A stretch of 31,549 bases of DNA. It comes from an uncultured Sutterella sp. GTDB taxonomy: Bacteria; Pseudomonadota; Gammaproteobacteria; Burkholderiales; Burkholderiaceae_F. The notes under the pieces were generated by a model. That model had not been told where the DNA came from. It saw only the letters and a list, made by a program, of their open reading frames with translations, and ran no database searches. The translations under genes were made by a program, and so were the position numbers. The stretch is taken from contig UQUS01000024.1 in assembly GCA_900544335.1 (NCBI GenBank), forward strand, positions 1 through 31,549, in the 5' to 3' direction. Below, piece after piece: positions 8,181 to 16,384 of the stretch; position 1 is the stretch's first letter, and each line of letters starts with the position of its first letter.

Positions 8181-9070
8181 CGCGATTTGTCAACGCTTCG
8201 GCTCGCCAAACGGGCGAAGCCAAACTTAAAGCCCTCAAAGGCATCGATCCCTTTGTCTTTGAATCTTTTGCCCGCGAAGCCCTCATTTACCCTGATGCTC
8301 TTCCGAGCCGGCAGCATGCGACCCTATTGGGGCGCCTGGTGCTCCTTGCAGCCCTGCGGTGGATCAAAGAAAAGAACCTATCCCTAACCGATGACGCCGC
8401 ACTTTTAACGGCCTTAGTGCCGCTTTCGGAAAACCTTCGTGAAACACACGCGACCTTACGCGCGTTTTCTCGAGCAACCGATGCGCTTTTATCTCGCGTC
8501 AGCCGTCGCGAAGCTGCTCGTGCAACGCGCTTTGAAATCGGCTCGGACGGCCACGCCGTAACGCGTGAGGCCTGTGCAAGGCTTAACCTCGCGCGGCACT
8601 ATGAGAGAGCTTCCGGAGAATTTGCAGATCTTATCGAGCGCATCGTCCAAGCCCTGGCATCTTGGGGACCTGCCTATGGGCTCTGGGAAGCACGCACGCC
8701 GCTTCTTTTTTGCAATGCGAATTTATCCTCGCATCGACGGGTAGCCCGGGAGATGGCGCGCCTGGAAGCAGGAGGTGTCGCACTTGTGACGCCCCCGCTT
8801 TTAGAAAAGGCGCAAAAAGACATGGCCGGTGATGCGGCGCTCAAGAACTTACCGGTTTTAATTGATCGCGAGGGCCTCTTACATGAACTCCTAGCACCGG
8901 GCAATCCCCCGATTTTCCTTTTAGAGCGGCGCCTTGCCGGCTGGACTCTCACATACCCCTTAGGAGGCGCCGACCCCCGTGAGGCCCGCAATCGGAAACT
9001 TCCTGCTTGGGCCAGGGCTCTTGCGTTTGCCGATGTCGGGGAGAGCGGGACCGAGGAGCCGACCCGATGA
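8177..9070 (+). CDS. Protein of unknown function embedded between traW and traU
   Basis: 297 residues, ATG 8177 in ATGA overlaps on both sides (traW before, traU after). I do not recognise the family. There is no signal peptide and no membrane helix; the sequence is Ala/Arg/Leu-rich and probably helical, so a cytosolic protein is likely, unusual for this stretch of the operon, where all neighbours are exported. The middle contains RHYERASGEFADLIERIV (about 138-155) and a possible alpha/beta segment around 170-240 (TPLLFCNANLS, GGVALVTPPLLEKAQ, LPVLIDREGLLHELL). In F, traU follows traW directly. Possible roles include an operon-specific assembly factor or a regulator; no catalytic motif was found. 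Coding is well supported by the tight overlaps and matching codon use. Confidence 0.8.
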   Translation: MTRFVNASARQTGEAKLKALKGIDPFVFESFAREALIYPDALPSRQHATLLGRLVLLAALRWIKEKNLSLTDDAALLTALVPLSENLRETHATLRAFSRATDALLSRVSRREAARATRFEIGSDGHAVTREACARLNLARHYERASGEFADLIERIVQALASWGPAYGLWEARTPLLFCNANLSSHRRVAREMARLEAGGVALVTPPLLEKAQKDMAGDAALKNLPVLIDREGLLHELLAPGNPPIFLLERRLAGWTLTYPLGGADPREARNRKLPAWARALAFADVGESGTEEPTR

Positions 9071-10059
9071 AAGAGCGACTTTTGCTTTTCTTCGTTCTTT
9101 GGGTCGCGGGAAGTGAGGCCCTTGCCGCCTGTTACGGCCGCGTGCTAAATCCCGTGACGGACATTCCCTGGGACGGCGTCTTTCCGATTACGGTCGCAGG
9201 CGCGAGGCTTTCCAAGGCCGGAATCAATTCCCCGACAACCGATGCCGCCCCAGTCTGTGCCTGTCAAAAGGGGCCGATTTTGAAGGCGGGGGTGAATCTG
9301 TCGTTTTTCGAGCCCATTCGTACCGCCGAGGTTGTGCGCGAGCCCTTTTGTTTCCCAAGTCTCGGGGGTATCTCGATCGATTCGGGCCTTCGGGCACCGG
9401 CCCACGGCCGCAGTGCTTCAAGGGGGCGCGAGACCGAAGCCCGACACACGGCCTTTTACCAAGCGCACTGGTATGTAAGTCCCTGGCTTTTCGTGCTCGA
9501 GACGATTTTAGATACCGAGTGCCTTGAGCAAAGTCCGTGGGATATGGCCTACATGACCGAAGTCGATCCGATGTGGGATGACGCGTGGGCTAGTTTCGTT
9601 TTGGCTCCCGAATCGGCGCTTTTTGCCAATCCCGCGGCCGTGGCGGCCTGTGCGGCCGATTGCGTGGCCTCAACGAGCGAGAGCCCGAGGCCGGAACTAT
9701 TTTGGTGCGCAGGCTGTCAGGGAAGCCTTTATCCGCTTTCAGGCTGGATGGCCGCAATGACGAACCCCGTCTCATCTTGGCATTTACTCGCCGAGCGCCT
9801 CGCGGTGAAACTTGCGCGGGAAGGAGTTTTGTGGGCGGCCTACGGAAAACGCGGGCAGTGCGGCCCGTACTTTGAGCCCATCCCCCGCAAAGATGTTTGG
9901 CGCACGAGTTTGGTTTATCCGGTAAGCGACCGACATGTTCGTGCGCTCGGCGCGAGCGTCCTACTCGGGGGTCCGGGTCAAACGTTTCCCGTCAAAGGCG
10001 AGGACGGTTCGATTTTGCTGTGGCGCCTCCGGTATTGTTGTGCGGGATACGGCCCGTAA
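9067..10059 (+). CDS. traU: Conjugal transfer pilus assembly protein TraU
   Basis: 330 residues, the same as F TraU as I recall it; ATG 9067 overlaps the previous stop. Signal peptide 1-18 or so (SEALAAC). TraU is a periplasmic protein for pilus assembly and DNA transfer. Family blocks seen: CYGRVLNPVTDIPWDGVFPI (about 19-38), FFEPIRTAEVVREPFCFPSLGG (about 80-102), AFYQAHWYVSPW, WDMAYMTEVDPMWDD, LFANPAAVAACAADC and FWCAGCQGSLYPLSGW. Odd: the usual two cysteines of the CW-x-C motif are replaced (PWDG), while other conserved cysteines remain. It is followed after 10 bases by trbC with its own AAAGGAG. Confidence 0.95.
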   Translation: MKERLLLFFVLWVAGSEALAACYGRVLNPVTDIPWDGVFPITVAGARLSKAGINSPTTDAAPVCACQKGPILKAGVNLSFFEPIRTAEVVREPFCFPSLGGISIDSGLRAPAHGRSASRGRETEARHTAFYQAHWYVSPWLFVLETILDTECLEQSPWDMAYMTEVDPMWDDAWASFVLAPESALFANPAAVAACAADCVASTSESPRPELFWCAGCQGSLYPLSGWMAAMTNPVSSWHLLAERLAVKLAREGVLWAAYGKRGQCGPYFEPIPRKDVWRTSLVYPVSDRHVRALGASVLLGGPGQTFPVKGEDGSILLWRLRYCCAGYGP

Positions 10060-10069
10060 AGGAGATTGA

Positions 10070-10606
10070 ATGATGCAATCGAAGTGGGACCTTATTGCGT
10101 TAATTGCTACGGGCTGCGTTTTGGTGACATCGGCATTAGTCGGTGCCGATGAGGCCTGCGCCGAGCCTTTGCGTGTGACAGTGGCTGTCAGTACGGCTCT
10201 TACCGACGAGACACTCCTTTCGCTTTCTCGGCAAAGTCAGGCGCTATCTGCTCGCCTTGTCGTCAAAGGCCTACCGTTAACGGACGAGGAAAAGGCAACT
10301 CTTATCTCGCGCGGCCATTTTGCGTTGCCTCAAGAGATTCAAACGGAAAATCGAGCTCTTGTGCGTGCCGGTTTTTCCCGACTTGCTTCGTATGCGCAAA
10401 AGGGGATAGTTCTTACCGTCGACCCGGTCTTTTTCCGGGAACGGGCGATTGCTTTCGTGCCGACTGTGGTTTTTGCATTAGAGGGTCGTGAAGTACGCCT
10501 TACAGGCTTTACGAATCTTAAGAATGCAGCGCGATACGGGGCGAAGAAAACAGACGACGTAGCGATGAAAAACGCCCTTTTAACCTTTGCAGGAGATGCG
10601 CCGTGA
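10070..10606 (+). CDS. trbC: Type-F conjugative transfer pilin assembly protein TrbC
   Basis: 178 residues from ATG 10070; the next codon pair gives an alternative ATG at 10073, and AAAGGAG at 10058-10064 fits both. A signal peptide ends near residue 30 (GADEACAEP). TrbC is a periplasmic thioredoxin-fold-like protein working with TraW and TraU in pilus biogenesis. The sequence shows the family pattern: a VTVAVSTALTDETLLSLSRQ strand-helix (about 36-55), ARLVVKGLPL (about 61-70), and VLTVDPVFFRERAIAFVPTVVFAL (about 113-136), matching 'idP-x-lF..y-x-I-x-x-VPt-v'. It has no CXXC. The stop overlaps the next start. Confidence 0.9.
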   Translation: MMQSKWDLIALIATGCVLVTSALVGADEACAEPLRVTVAVSTALTDETLLSLSRQSQALSARLVVKGLPLTDEEKATLISRGHFALPQEIQTENRALVRAGFSRLASYAQKGIVLTVDPVFFRERAIAFVPTVVFALEGREVRLTGFTNLKNAARYGAKKTDDVAMKNALLTFAGDAP

Positions 10607-11781
10607 TGCGCTGGACTGTCCTTGCGGGAATACTGTGTTTCGGGGCCGCAGCGCTGGCGCAAACGATGCCCGATGCGGAAACGCTCTTTAACAATGCCTC
10701 TGTAAAAGAAGCGTTGGAAAAAAATACAGGCACAACCGACGCCTTAAAAGCCCTGCGGCAAACGGGCAGTGAGTTGCTCTTTGAACCCGGGCGAAGGGGC
10801 GTTGACGCGGCTTATGAAAAGTCCGATCCGACATCGGCCGCCGTTGTTATTGTCGACAAAGGCGCAGGAAACCGTCCGACCGTCGATCCGGATCCGACAG
10901 GGGAAATCAGTAAGGACCTAGCGCTTCTTAAAGGAAAATCTCAAGAGCTTCTCCCCGGCCTTGAGAACATTACTTCCGTCGGCGCATGCCGACCCGTCAC
11001 GACGACCGTGGCAGGCGACATCATCACACGCACGTGCGACATTCGGTCGTTTGAAAGTGCAGGCGACTATAGCGAAAAGCATTGCTCCATTTCTTTGGAA
11101 ATTCTTTCGCGATATCAAAGCCGTTTTCGGTGCACGAACGAGGCGTTCCGAGAACAAGTCTTTGAACTTGCTGTCCCGGTGGTGCCCACCTACACAACGA
11201 CCACGACGATGACGTGCCTGGAAGGTAAGCGAAACGCCGAGATTAAAACCTGCACCGTGACGTTCGAAGATAAAGAGCAAACCCGCGAAGAAGCCTATTG
11301 CGTAAGGCCCGTTTACACCACGTCCTGCAAGGTCTGCACCAAGCGTCTTAAGATCAAGCCGACGGCAACCTGTGTGCCCGGGGCCTTGGTTCGCGCACGA
11401 GCGCACGATGCGGGCAACCTTACGGAAGACTCGGTTCCCGGGGCCGATACCTTGGAAGTTGCTTACGCGTGCGGCAATGCAACGCGTCCTGTCCTCCGGT
11501 TAGGTGTCAACACGAAAACGGGAAAGGACGTCGACTATTTTGTTGAGACGGCCGATACGGCCATTGACATCGTGCGCATTGTGGGAGGCAATACCTTGCG
11601 CTTTACCGGGGCGATTACGTGCGAGAAAGACGCATGTTCAGCGCCTGTGACGCTTACGGTCTTTCGCGCTAGCGGCGAAGACCGTGTGATTGCCGGGACC
11701 CTTAAAACCACGCTTTTCTTTACCCCGTTTGCTGTCACAAGCGAAACCGAATACTGGGAGGAATCGTGCCAAGTGCTTTAA
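10606..11781 (+). CDS. traN: TraN N-terminal part as a separate secreted protein
   Basis: 391 residues; ATG 10606 overlaps the trbC stop (TGATG), with AGGAG at 10591-10595; a GTG three bases earlier is also possible. Signal peptide to about residue 18 (ALAQT). TraN is the outer-membrane mating-pair stabilisation protein. This product corresponds to the N-terminal half of TraN: a helical region with LFEPGRRGV, a cysteine cluster (about 125-245) with tCdirsFE, EKHCSISLEILSRYQSRFRC and YTTSCKVCTKRLK, then a beta-rich domain. It ends ...YWEESCQVL, which by eye matches the mid-protein 'VVWSESC' of F TraN, where the F protein continues. The remainder lies in the next, overlapping gene. Not a sequencing frameshift by appearance, since the next gene has its own ribosome-binding site and signal peptide. 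Confidence 0.75.
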   Translation: MRWTVLAGILCFGAAALAQTMPDAETLFNNASVKEALEKNTGTTDALKALRQTGSELLFEPGRRGVDAAYEKSDPTSAAVVIVDKGAGNRPTVDPDPTGEISKDLALLKGKSQELLPGLENITSVGACRPVTTTVAGDIITRTCDIRSFESAGDYSEKHCSISLEILSRYQSRFRCTNEAFREQVFELAVPVVPTYTTTTTMTCLEGKRNAEIKTCTVTFEDKEQTREEAYCVRPVYTTSCKVCTKRLKIKPTATCVPGALVRARAHDAGNLTEDSVPGADTLEVAYACGNATRPVLRLGVNTKTGKDVDYFVETADTAIDIVRIVGGNTLRFTGAITCEKDACSAPVTLTVFRASGEDRVIAGTLKTTLFFTPFAVTSETEYWEESCQVL

Positions 11782-14111
11782 GACACCTCCTTCCGGCGCT
11801 CCTTTTCTTCGTTGCGGTTACTTCCCACGCCGGGTGCCTAGTGACAAAGAAAACCTGCATCGACCCGGGCGCAACGCGCGTGATTGACGGTATTGCTGTG
11901 ACGCGGGATTGCTGGGGCTACGAAGAAGAAAAGACGTGTTTGAAACCCGATACCGGGACAAACGGGTGCGAGACCCTCTCCGATGATCAAGAAACAGGCG
12001 GTAAGGGTCATTGCGAGCGCATGTCGCTTACGTGTGAGGCAAGTGTCACCGATGTTGACGGCAAGGCCGTGTGCCTTAAAGAGTCGGCGGTTTACCGGTG
12101 CGACACCAAAATTCCTCTGCCGCCCGTCAATGCCGCATGGAAGGGGACGGTCACCGAAACCGTCAAACGCGTTCAAGAGAACACCTGCACGGTGCTCGAA
12201 AGCAATAGTGCCTGCACGAAAACAGGCTCCGAAGACAAGGGAAACACACGGATTGACACCTATGCGTGTTCGGACGAGACCCTCGCAGCGTGCACGGAAC
12301 TCATTGACAAAGGCTGTACGCGCCTTAGGAAACCCGCGTGTGACGCGGCGGTCGATTCCACGTGCGCCCTTAAAGTCGGGCGTGTGCGATGCAGTAACGG
12401 CGCACATTTGCCGTACCTAGAAAATGGGTCGGTGACACTTCAAAGCTCAACAAATCGCGCCGATTCGGAAGGAAAGAAAGACGCGACGCCCCTTCGAAAT
12501 CTCGAGAACGCCACAACGTCGTGCCGCGTTCTCTCCAGTGTTTGCACGGACGACAAAGCGGGTTGGCGCGTTGTAAACGGCGCTCGCATTTATGCGACGT
12601 GCTGGGCGTACAAAGATACGGTCGTCTGTCGCGATACACGTTCGAAGTCAACCTGCGAAAGCCTGGAAGAAAATAGCCGCTGCCGCATCACAAGCTCCGA
12701 GTGCGAAGAAACAGTCGCCGGGGTCTGTGCCAAAGAGACGCGTCACTACACGTGCGAGGGACCGAAAGATTCTGTTTTAGAGGGCGAAGGGGAGACAGTC
12801 GATGAAATTGAAATTACCGAAGGCGTTGCCGCCTATTCCACATGTTCTGAGATAGAAAGTGATGGGACATGTCGCAAGATTTCGGAAACCTGTGAAGAAG
12901 ATGGTCCCGAGGGGTGCAAAAAGCGGGTTTTGACGTTCGCCTGCGGCAGTGCCGGCGAATCGATTCAAACGAACGACTGCACCGAGCTCGAAGACAATAG
13001 TTCGTGTCGCCTAGAGGGCACCGAGTGCACGGGTTTTGATGAAAGCGGCGAGTGCACGATGCTCACGCGTCGCTACGTGTGTGAGGAGGGCAGCAAAACC
13101 CTCTCATTGGGTGAGGCGTGTGACGACACCGTTTGTGTCGCCGGACACTGTCAAAAGCGGGAAGAAGCGAACACAAACGCCTTTTTACAAAGTGCGGCCC
13201 TTTTGGAAATTGCGCGCGAAGCGGCTTCGTACGTCGATGCAGGTAAAGGCGTGATTTTTGAAGGGACAGCGTCGCACTGCACAGTTAAAGCCGCCGGTTT
13301 TTCGTGCTGCCGACGGGCCGATGCCGCTGATGCCGCTCAGTTTTCCAACACGGGCTTTGAAGTGGCTGTGACGGCGGGGGTAGATGCCGGGTTTGAACTT
13401 ATTAAAATTGTCGGAAGCCCTTACGTCTACGATGTCTTAAGTTCGCATGAGGCATTAAGTCCCCTGTTAACGCACCTATACGGGGAAGCCGGAAGCGGCG
13501 TTTACAGTCCCGATTTTTCGTTTTACGGGGTTTCGGTTGGGGCCGATGCCGCCGGGTCCCTGACGCTTAACTTTTCCCCGGCAGGCTTTTTTGCCGCTGT
13601 CGCGATGCAGGTGTTAACCGACTATTTTTCCTGCACGAAAGAAGATCAATTGCATACGCTCCGGGAAGCCGCGGGCCTTTGTCGGTACGTGGGTTCTTTT
13701 TGTGCCAAAAAGTCCGGCCTCGGGTGCCTGGAGAAAAAAGAAACCTGGGTGTGCTTTAACTCGCGCTTGGCGCGCCTTGTGCAAGAAGGGGCGAGGCGGG
13801 AACTTAATCTCGGGTGGGGCACGCCCGAAGACCCGCTAACGCGCGGCATTACGCTCGAGGAGTTACAGGGTCTTGACTTTACAAAGATAGACCTCACGGC
13901 TGCGATAGGGGAAGTGGCTCGTGTCAATGCCGAAAAATTGACCGGCCAAGTCAAAGATTCTCAAGCCACCGCGTCTCGCGCCAAAGAGCGCGTCACGCAA
14001 TTAACCGGGGCGCCGGATTCCCCTTACGAGACCTACAGCACCGTCACCGGCAAGTGCTTCACGGCCCGTGGGACTCCGACGCATTGTGCGTCGATTACGG
14101 CGGTGCACTAA
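11766..14111 (+). CDS. traN: TraN C-terminal part as a separate secreted protein with expanded Cys-rich repeats
   Basis: 781 residues from GTG 11766, with GGGAGG at 11756-11761; it overlaps the previous gene by 16 bases in another frame. Signal peptide 1-22 (VTSHA). Next come two CW-Y blocks (DCWGY at 49, TCWAY at about 279) and about five copies of a module C-x-x-(L/I)-x(5-6)-C-x(5-6)-C-x(6-9)-C-x(6-8)-(Y/F)-x-C, near 68-113, 140-168, 296-334, 359-396 and 404-441. The C-terminus has TraN signatures: SCCRRADAADA, LCRYVGSFCAKKSGLGCLEK, VCFNSRLARLVQEGARREL, LGWGTPEDPLTRGITLEEL and LDFTKIDL. F TraN has about one such module. The repeats probably fold as disulfide-bonded domains exposed at the cell surface, where TraN contacts the recipient. 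Confidence 0.85.
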   Translation: MPSALRHLLPALLFFVAVTSHAGCLVTKKTCIDPGATRVIDGIAVTRDCWGYEEEKTCLKPDTGTNGCETLSDDQETGGKGHCERMSLTCEASVTDVDGKAVCLKESAVYRCDTKIPLPPVNAAWKGTVTETVKRVQENTCTVLESNSACTKTGSEDKGNTRIDTYACSDETLAACTELIDKGCTRLRKPACDAAVDSTCALKVGRVRCSNGAHLPYLENGSVTLQSSTNRADSEGKKDATPLRNLENATTSCRVLSSVCTDDKAGWRVVNGARIYATCWAYKDTVVCRDTRSKSTCESLEENSRCRITSSECEETVAGVCAKETRHYTCEGPKDSVLEGEGETVDEIEITEGVAAYSTCSEIESDGTCRKISETCEEDGPEGCKKRVLTFACGSAGESIQTNDCTELEDNSSCRLEGTECTGFDESGECTMLTRRYVCEEGSKTLSLGEACDDTVCVAGHCQKREEANTNAFLQSAALLEIAREAASYVDAGKGVIFEGTASHCTVKAAGFSCCRRADAADAAQFSNTGFEVAVTAGVDAGFELIKIVGSPYVYDVLSSHEALSPLLTHLYGEAGSGVYSPDFSFYGVSVGADAAGSLTLNFSPAGFFAAVAMQVLTDYFSCTKEDQLHTLREAAGLCRYVGSFCAKKSGLGCLEKKETWVCFNSRLARLVQEGARRELNLGWGTPEDPLTRGITLEELQGLDFTKIDLTAAIGEVARVNAEKLTGQVKDSQATASRAKERVTQLTGAPDSPYETYSTVTGKCFTARGTPTHCASITAVH
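11967..13090 (+). repeat. Array of about five degenerate cysteine-rich coding repeats
   Basis: Within the TraN C-part, units begin near 11967, 12183, 12651, 12840 and 12975. Compare the openings CETLSDD, CTVLESNSAC, CESLEENSRC, CSEIESDGTC and CTELEDNSSC. The DNA of units two, three and five is also recognisably similar (GAAGACAATAG/GAAGAAAATAG/GAAAGCAATAG), so they arose by duplication, but none is identical. The second unit is the most degenerate. Confidence 0.7.
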
Positions 14112-14126
14112 GTCAAGGATACGCCT

Positions 14127-14975
14127 ATGAAACGTTCTTCATTTTCCGTTTTTCATTGCCTGGGGGTGGTGCTTTTGGGCTTCACGGTAGCCTTAAGTGC
14201 CGCCGGGGCGGCAACACCTTACTTTGAAGCCGATGTGTGGGCCGATCCCGCGCGTCCCTTCCTTTTTTACGGTGAGGGCAAGTTTCCTAAGGCTCCTTTA
14301 AAAGAAAAGGAATCGCCCCCAAAACCTCCGAGTATCGCGGGTCTTAAAGCACGAGTTCAAGAAAGGCTCGAAGCGGCTGTCATGGACCCGACCGATGAAA
14401 ACATCTCGTCCTACCTTCAAATCAATGCCCTGTTACTTGAAAAAGCCGGTCGCTTTGCCGAGCGTTGGCGCGATGTGCTGATTCGCTATCCCGAGTACGA
14501 CTGGACGACCGGGCACCCCGTTGTCAATTCCGCTTCCACGACGCTCTCGCGCGAGCGCGACGCGGAACGAAGCGCGAAATTGACGACCCTCGCAGGCACC
14601 TGGGGCTTGGTGTTTTTCGGGGATTCGGGGCGACTCACAGGTCTCATGCGACCGCTTGTTGATCGCTTTGCGGGCATGACGGGGATGGAACTTATTCAAG
14701 TTGCTGTCGGGGGGCCCTCGCCCTATCTGTCGCGTGCGTACCCCGATATCGGCGTCAGTCGCCGAGCCTCAGGTGGCATTAAAAAACTCCCGGCTCTTGT
14801 TCTCATGCACAAAGACGATTCGGATATTGCCCACGCAAGACTTGTTGCCACGGGCGTTGTTGATATTGCCGAACTCGGGCGGCGCGTCGTGCGGCTTGTC
14901 AAAGCGCATGAGGAGCAAAAGCCCCAGTCCCTAACACTGGCGCAACAAACAAACGACCTTGGAGAAACCCCATGA
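14127..14975 (+). CDS. traF: Type-F conjugative transfer pilus assembly protein TraF
   Basis: 282 residues, ATG 14127 with AAGGA seven bases ahead. Signal peptide to about residue 28 (GAATP). TraF is a periplasmic thioredoxin-fold protein for pilus assembly. It opens with the family's 'W-Y/F-x-x-F-Y-x-E' type segment (FLFYGEGKFPKAP, about 45-57), followed by helices with a D-P-T-x-E-N motif (MDPTDENISSYLQINALLLEKA) and the Trx-like part LVFFGDSGRLTGLMRPLVDRFA (about 152-173). Odd: the place of a CXXC active site holds GDSGRLTG, so no thiol redox activity is expected; F TraF also lacks CXXC. C-terminal ALVLMHKDDSDIAHARLVATGVVDIAEL fits the end of the fold. Overlaps traH by ATGA. Confidence 0.9.
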   Translation: MKRSSFSVFHCLGVVLLGFTVALSAAGAATPYFEADVWADPARPFLFYGEGKFPKAPLKEKESPPKPPSIAGLKARVQERLEAAVMDPTDENISSYLQINALLLEKAGRFAERWRDVLIRYPEYDWTTGHPVVNSASTTLSRERDAERSAKLTTLAGTWGLVFFGDSGRLTGLMRPLVDRFAGMTGMELIQVAVGGPSPYLSRAYPDIGVSRRASGGIKKLPALVLMHKDDSDIAHARLVATGVVDIAELGRRVVRLVKAHEEQKPQSLTLAQQTNDLGETP

Positions 14976-16384
14976 ATAAAGCGCTTTTCGTGTTGATTCC
15001 GACGTTTTTGTCTGTCCAAACAGCCTCGGCAGGCTTTGTCAAAGACTACTTTGATGCAACGCAAGCGATGAGTAATGTCACCCAAGCCGGTGTGCGCGAA
15101 GCCGGGGCGGTGACGGCTGTAACTGGCGGGGGTTTTGTCTATCGCACGCCGCGCACGGACTTTGTCCCGTTTTCGGTGACGCCCCCGTCACTTAAAGCCG
15201 GGTGCGGGGGCATTGACCTCTTTTTAGGCGCATTTTCCATCCCCTCGCGCGAAGAGTTCGTTTCGTTTTTAAAAAGCGTCGGGACGGCACTCCCGGGTCT
15301 TGCGTTTCAGCTTGCGCTCCAAACGATGGCTCCTGACTTAAACGAGCAAGTCGGGCGGTACGCAGATCTTATTCGCTCGTACACCAATCGCTACACCGAT
15401 AGTTGTGAGGCAGCACGGGCGCTTCTTGAGAATACGGGAGCGGCCGAACACTTAACGCGTGTGGTCGAAGGCGCCAAAAACGCTTTGCGAAGCGACGGGA
15501 CCGTGGCCGATCAATCGGAAGCCGACCGTCGCGTGCGTGATAACGGAGAAAAAGCGATTGCCGCAAGTCCGATACGTAAGGACTCGGGCGGAAACGTCGT
15601 CGATGCCCCGGAAATTAACCTTACGTGGGCGCTGCTTTCAGGCGGGAAACTCGGAGCCGCGGACTTTGATTCCGTGTCGCTTCGGGAAACAATGATGACA
15701 CTCCTCGGGACGACCATCTTTACGCAAGAGGGAAAAGGCGAAAACGCTGTCCTTGTCGCCCGCGAAATCGCAGGCGTCGATTTGCTTCCCGTTCTCTTTA
15801 ACGAAACCGGCAAGGACACCTCCCTTGTGAAACTCACGTGTGATGAAGCCAAGCGCTGTCTTTCTCCCGAAAGAAAGCCCATGTATGACGCAGATCTTGT
15901 AGCTGAACTGAAAGAAGCGGCAGACCATTACCTTACGGCACTTAAAAGCCGCGATGCCTCTCTTGTGACCGATGATGAGATGCTTTTTTTAGCCTCGGTT
16001 TCCTCGGTGCCGCTTTTGAGAATTCTCAATCTTGCTTCAGTTGCACGCTACGAGGGGCTGGCTGCCGACATTGTCAATACGTACGTTGAGGCCGCCGCGT
16101 ACGAAGCGCTCGTCGGAGCTTTAGAGGCCTTAACGAGTGACATTCGTCGCGTGATGGGATCGTCCTCGGCGACAACCCTAAGCGCAGAACACGCCAAACA
16201 CGTCAAAGCCCTTGTGCTACGCATCAGTGACGTGGAAGAGAGCCTTGCCTTACGTCGCGACAAAGTCGTGCAGGCCATGAATCGCGCCGCAGCTTTTGTC
16301 ACACAGCTCGAGCACATCGAAAAGAGCCTTAAAAGTAATGCCGCCTTGGATGTAACAGAACTTACTGAGGGAGGCGTTCGGTGA
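14972..16384 (+). CDS. traH: Conjugative transfer pilus assembly protein TraH
   Basis: 470 residues, ATG 14972 overlapping the traF stop. Signal peptide 1-20 (TASAGF). TraH acts in the periplasm or outer membrane in F pilus assembly with TraF and TraU. Hallmarks: VTGGGFVYRTPR (about 49-60), PPSLKAGCGGIDLFLGAFSI (about 73-92), a FQLALQTMAPDL segment near 116-127, and YTDSCEAARAL (about 141-151), with the paired cysteines. C-terminal helices, coiled-coil-prone, end at 460-470. Length equals F TraH (about 458). It overlaps traG by GTGA, with GGGAGG at 16369-16374. Confidence 0.94.
   Translation: MNKALFVLIPTFLSVQTASAGFVKDYFDATQAMSNVTQAGVREAGAVTAVTGGGFVYRTPRTDFVPFSVTPPSLKAGCGGIDLFLGAFSIPSREEFVSFLKSVGTALPGLAFQLALQTMAPDLNEQVGRYADLIRSYTNRYTDSCEAARALLENTGAAEHLTRVVEGAKNALRSDGTVADQSEADRRVRDNGEKAIAASPIRKDSGGNVVDAPEINLTWALLSGGKLGAADFDSVSLRETMMTLLGTTIFTQEGKGENAVLVAREIAGVDLLPVLFNETGKDTSLVKLTCDEAKRCLSPERKPMYDADLVAELKEAADHYLTALKSRDASLVTDDEMLFLASVSSVPLLRILNLASVARYEGLAADIVNTYVEAAAYEALVGALEALTSDIRRVMGSSSATTLSAEHAKHVKALVLRISDVEESLALRRDKVVQAMNRAAAFVTQLEHIEKSLKSNAALDVTELTEGGVR

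Noticed and set aside
10606..14111. Programmed frameshift joining the two TraN parts
   Set aside because: No slippery heptamer was seen in the 16-base overlap, and the second gene has its own strong ribosome-binding site and signal peptide.
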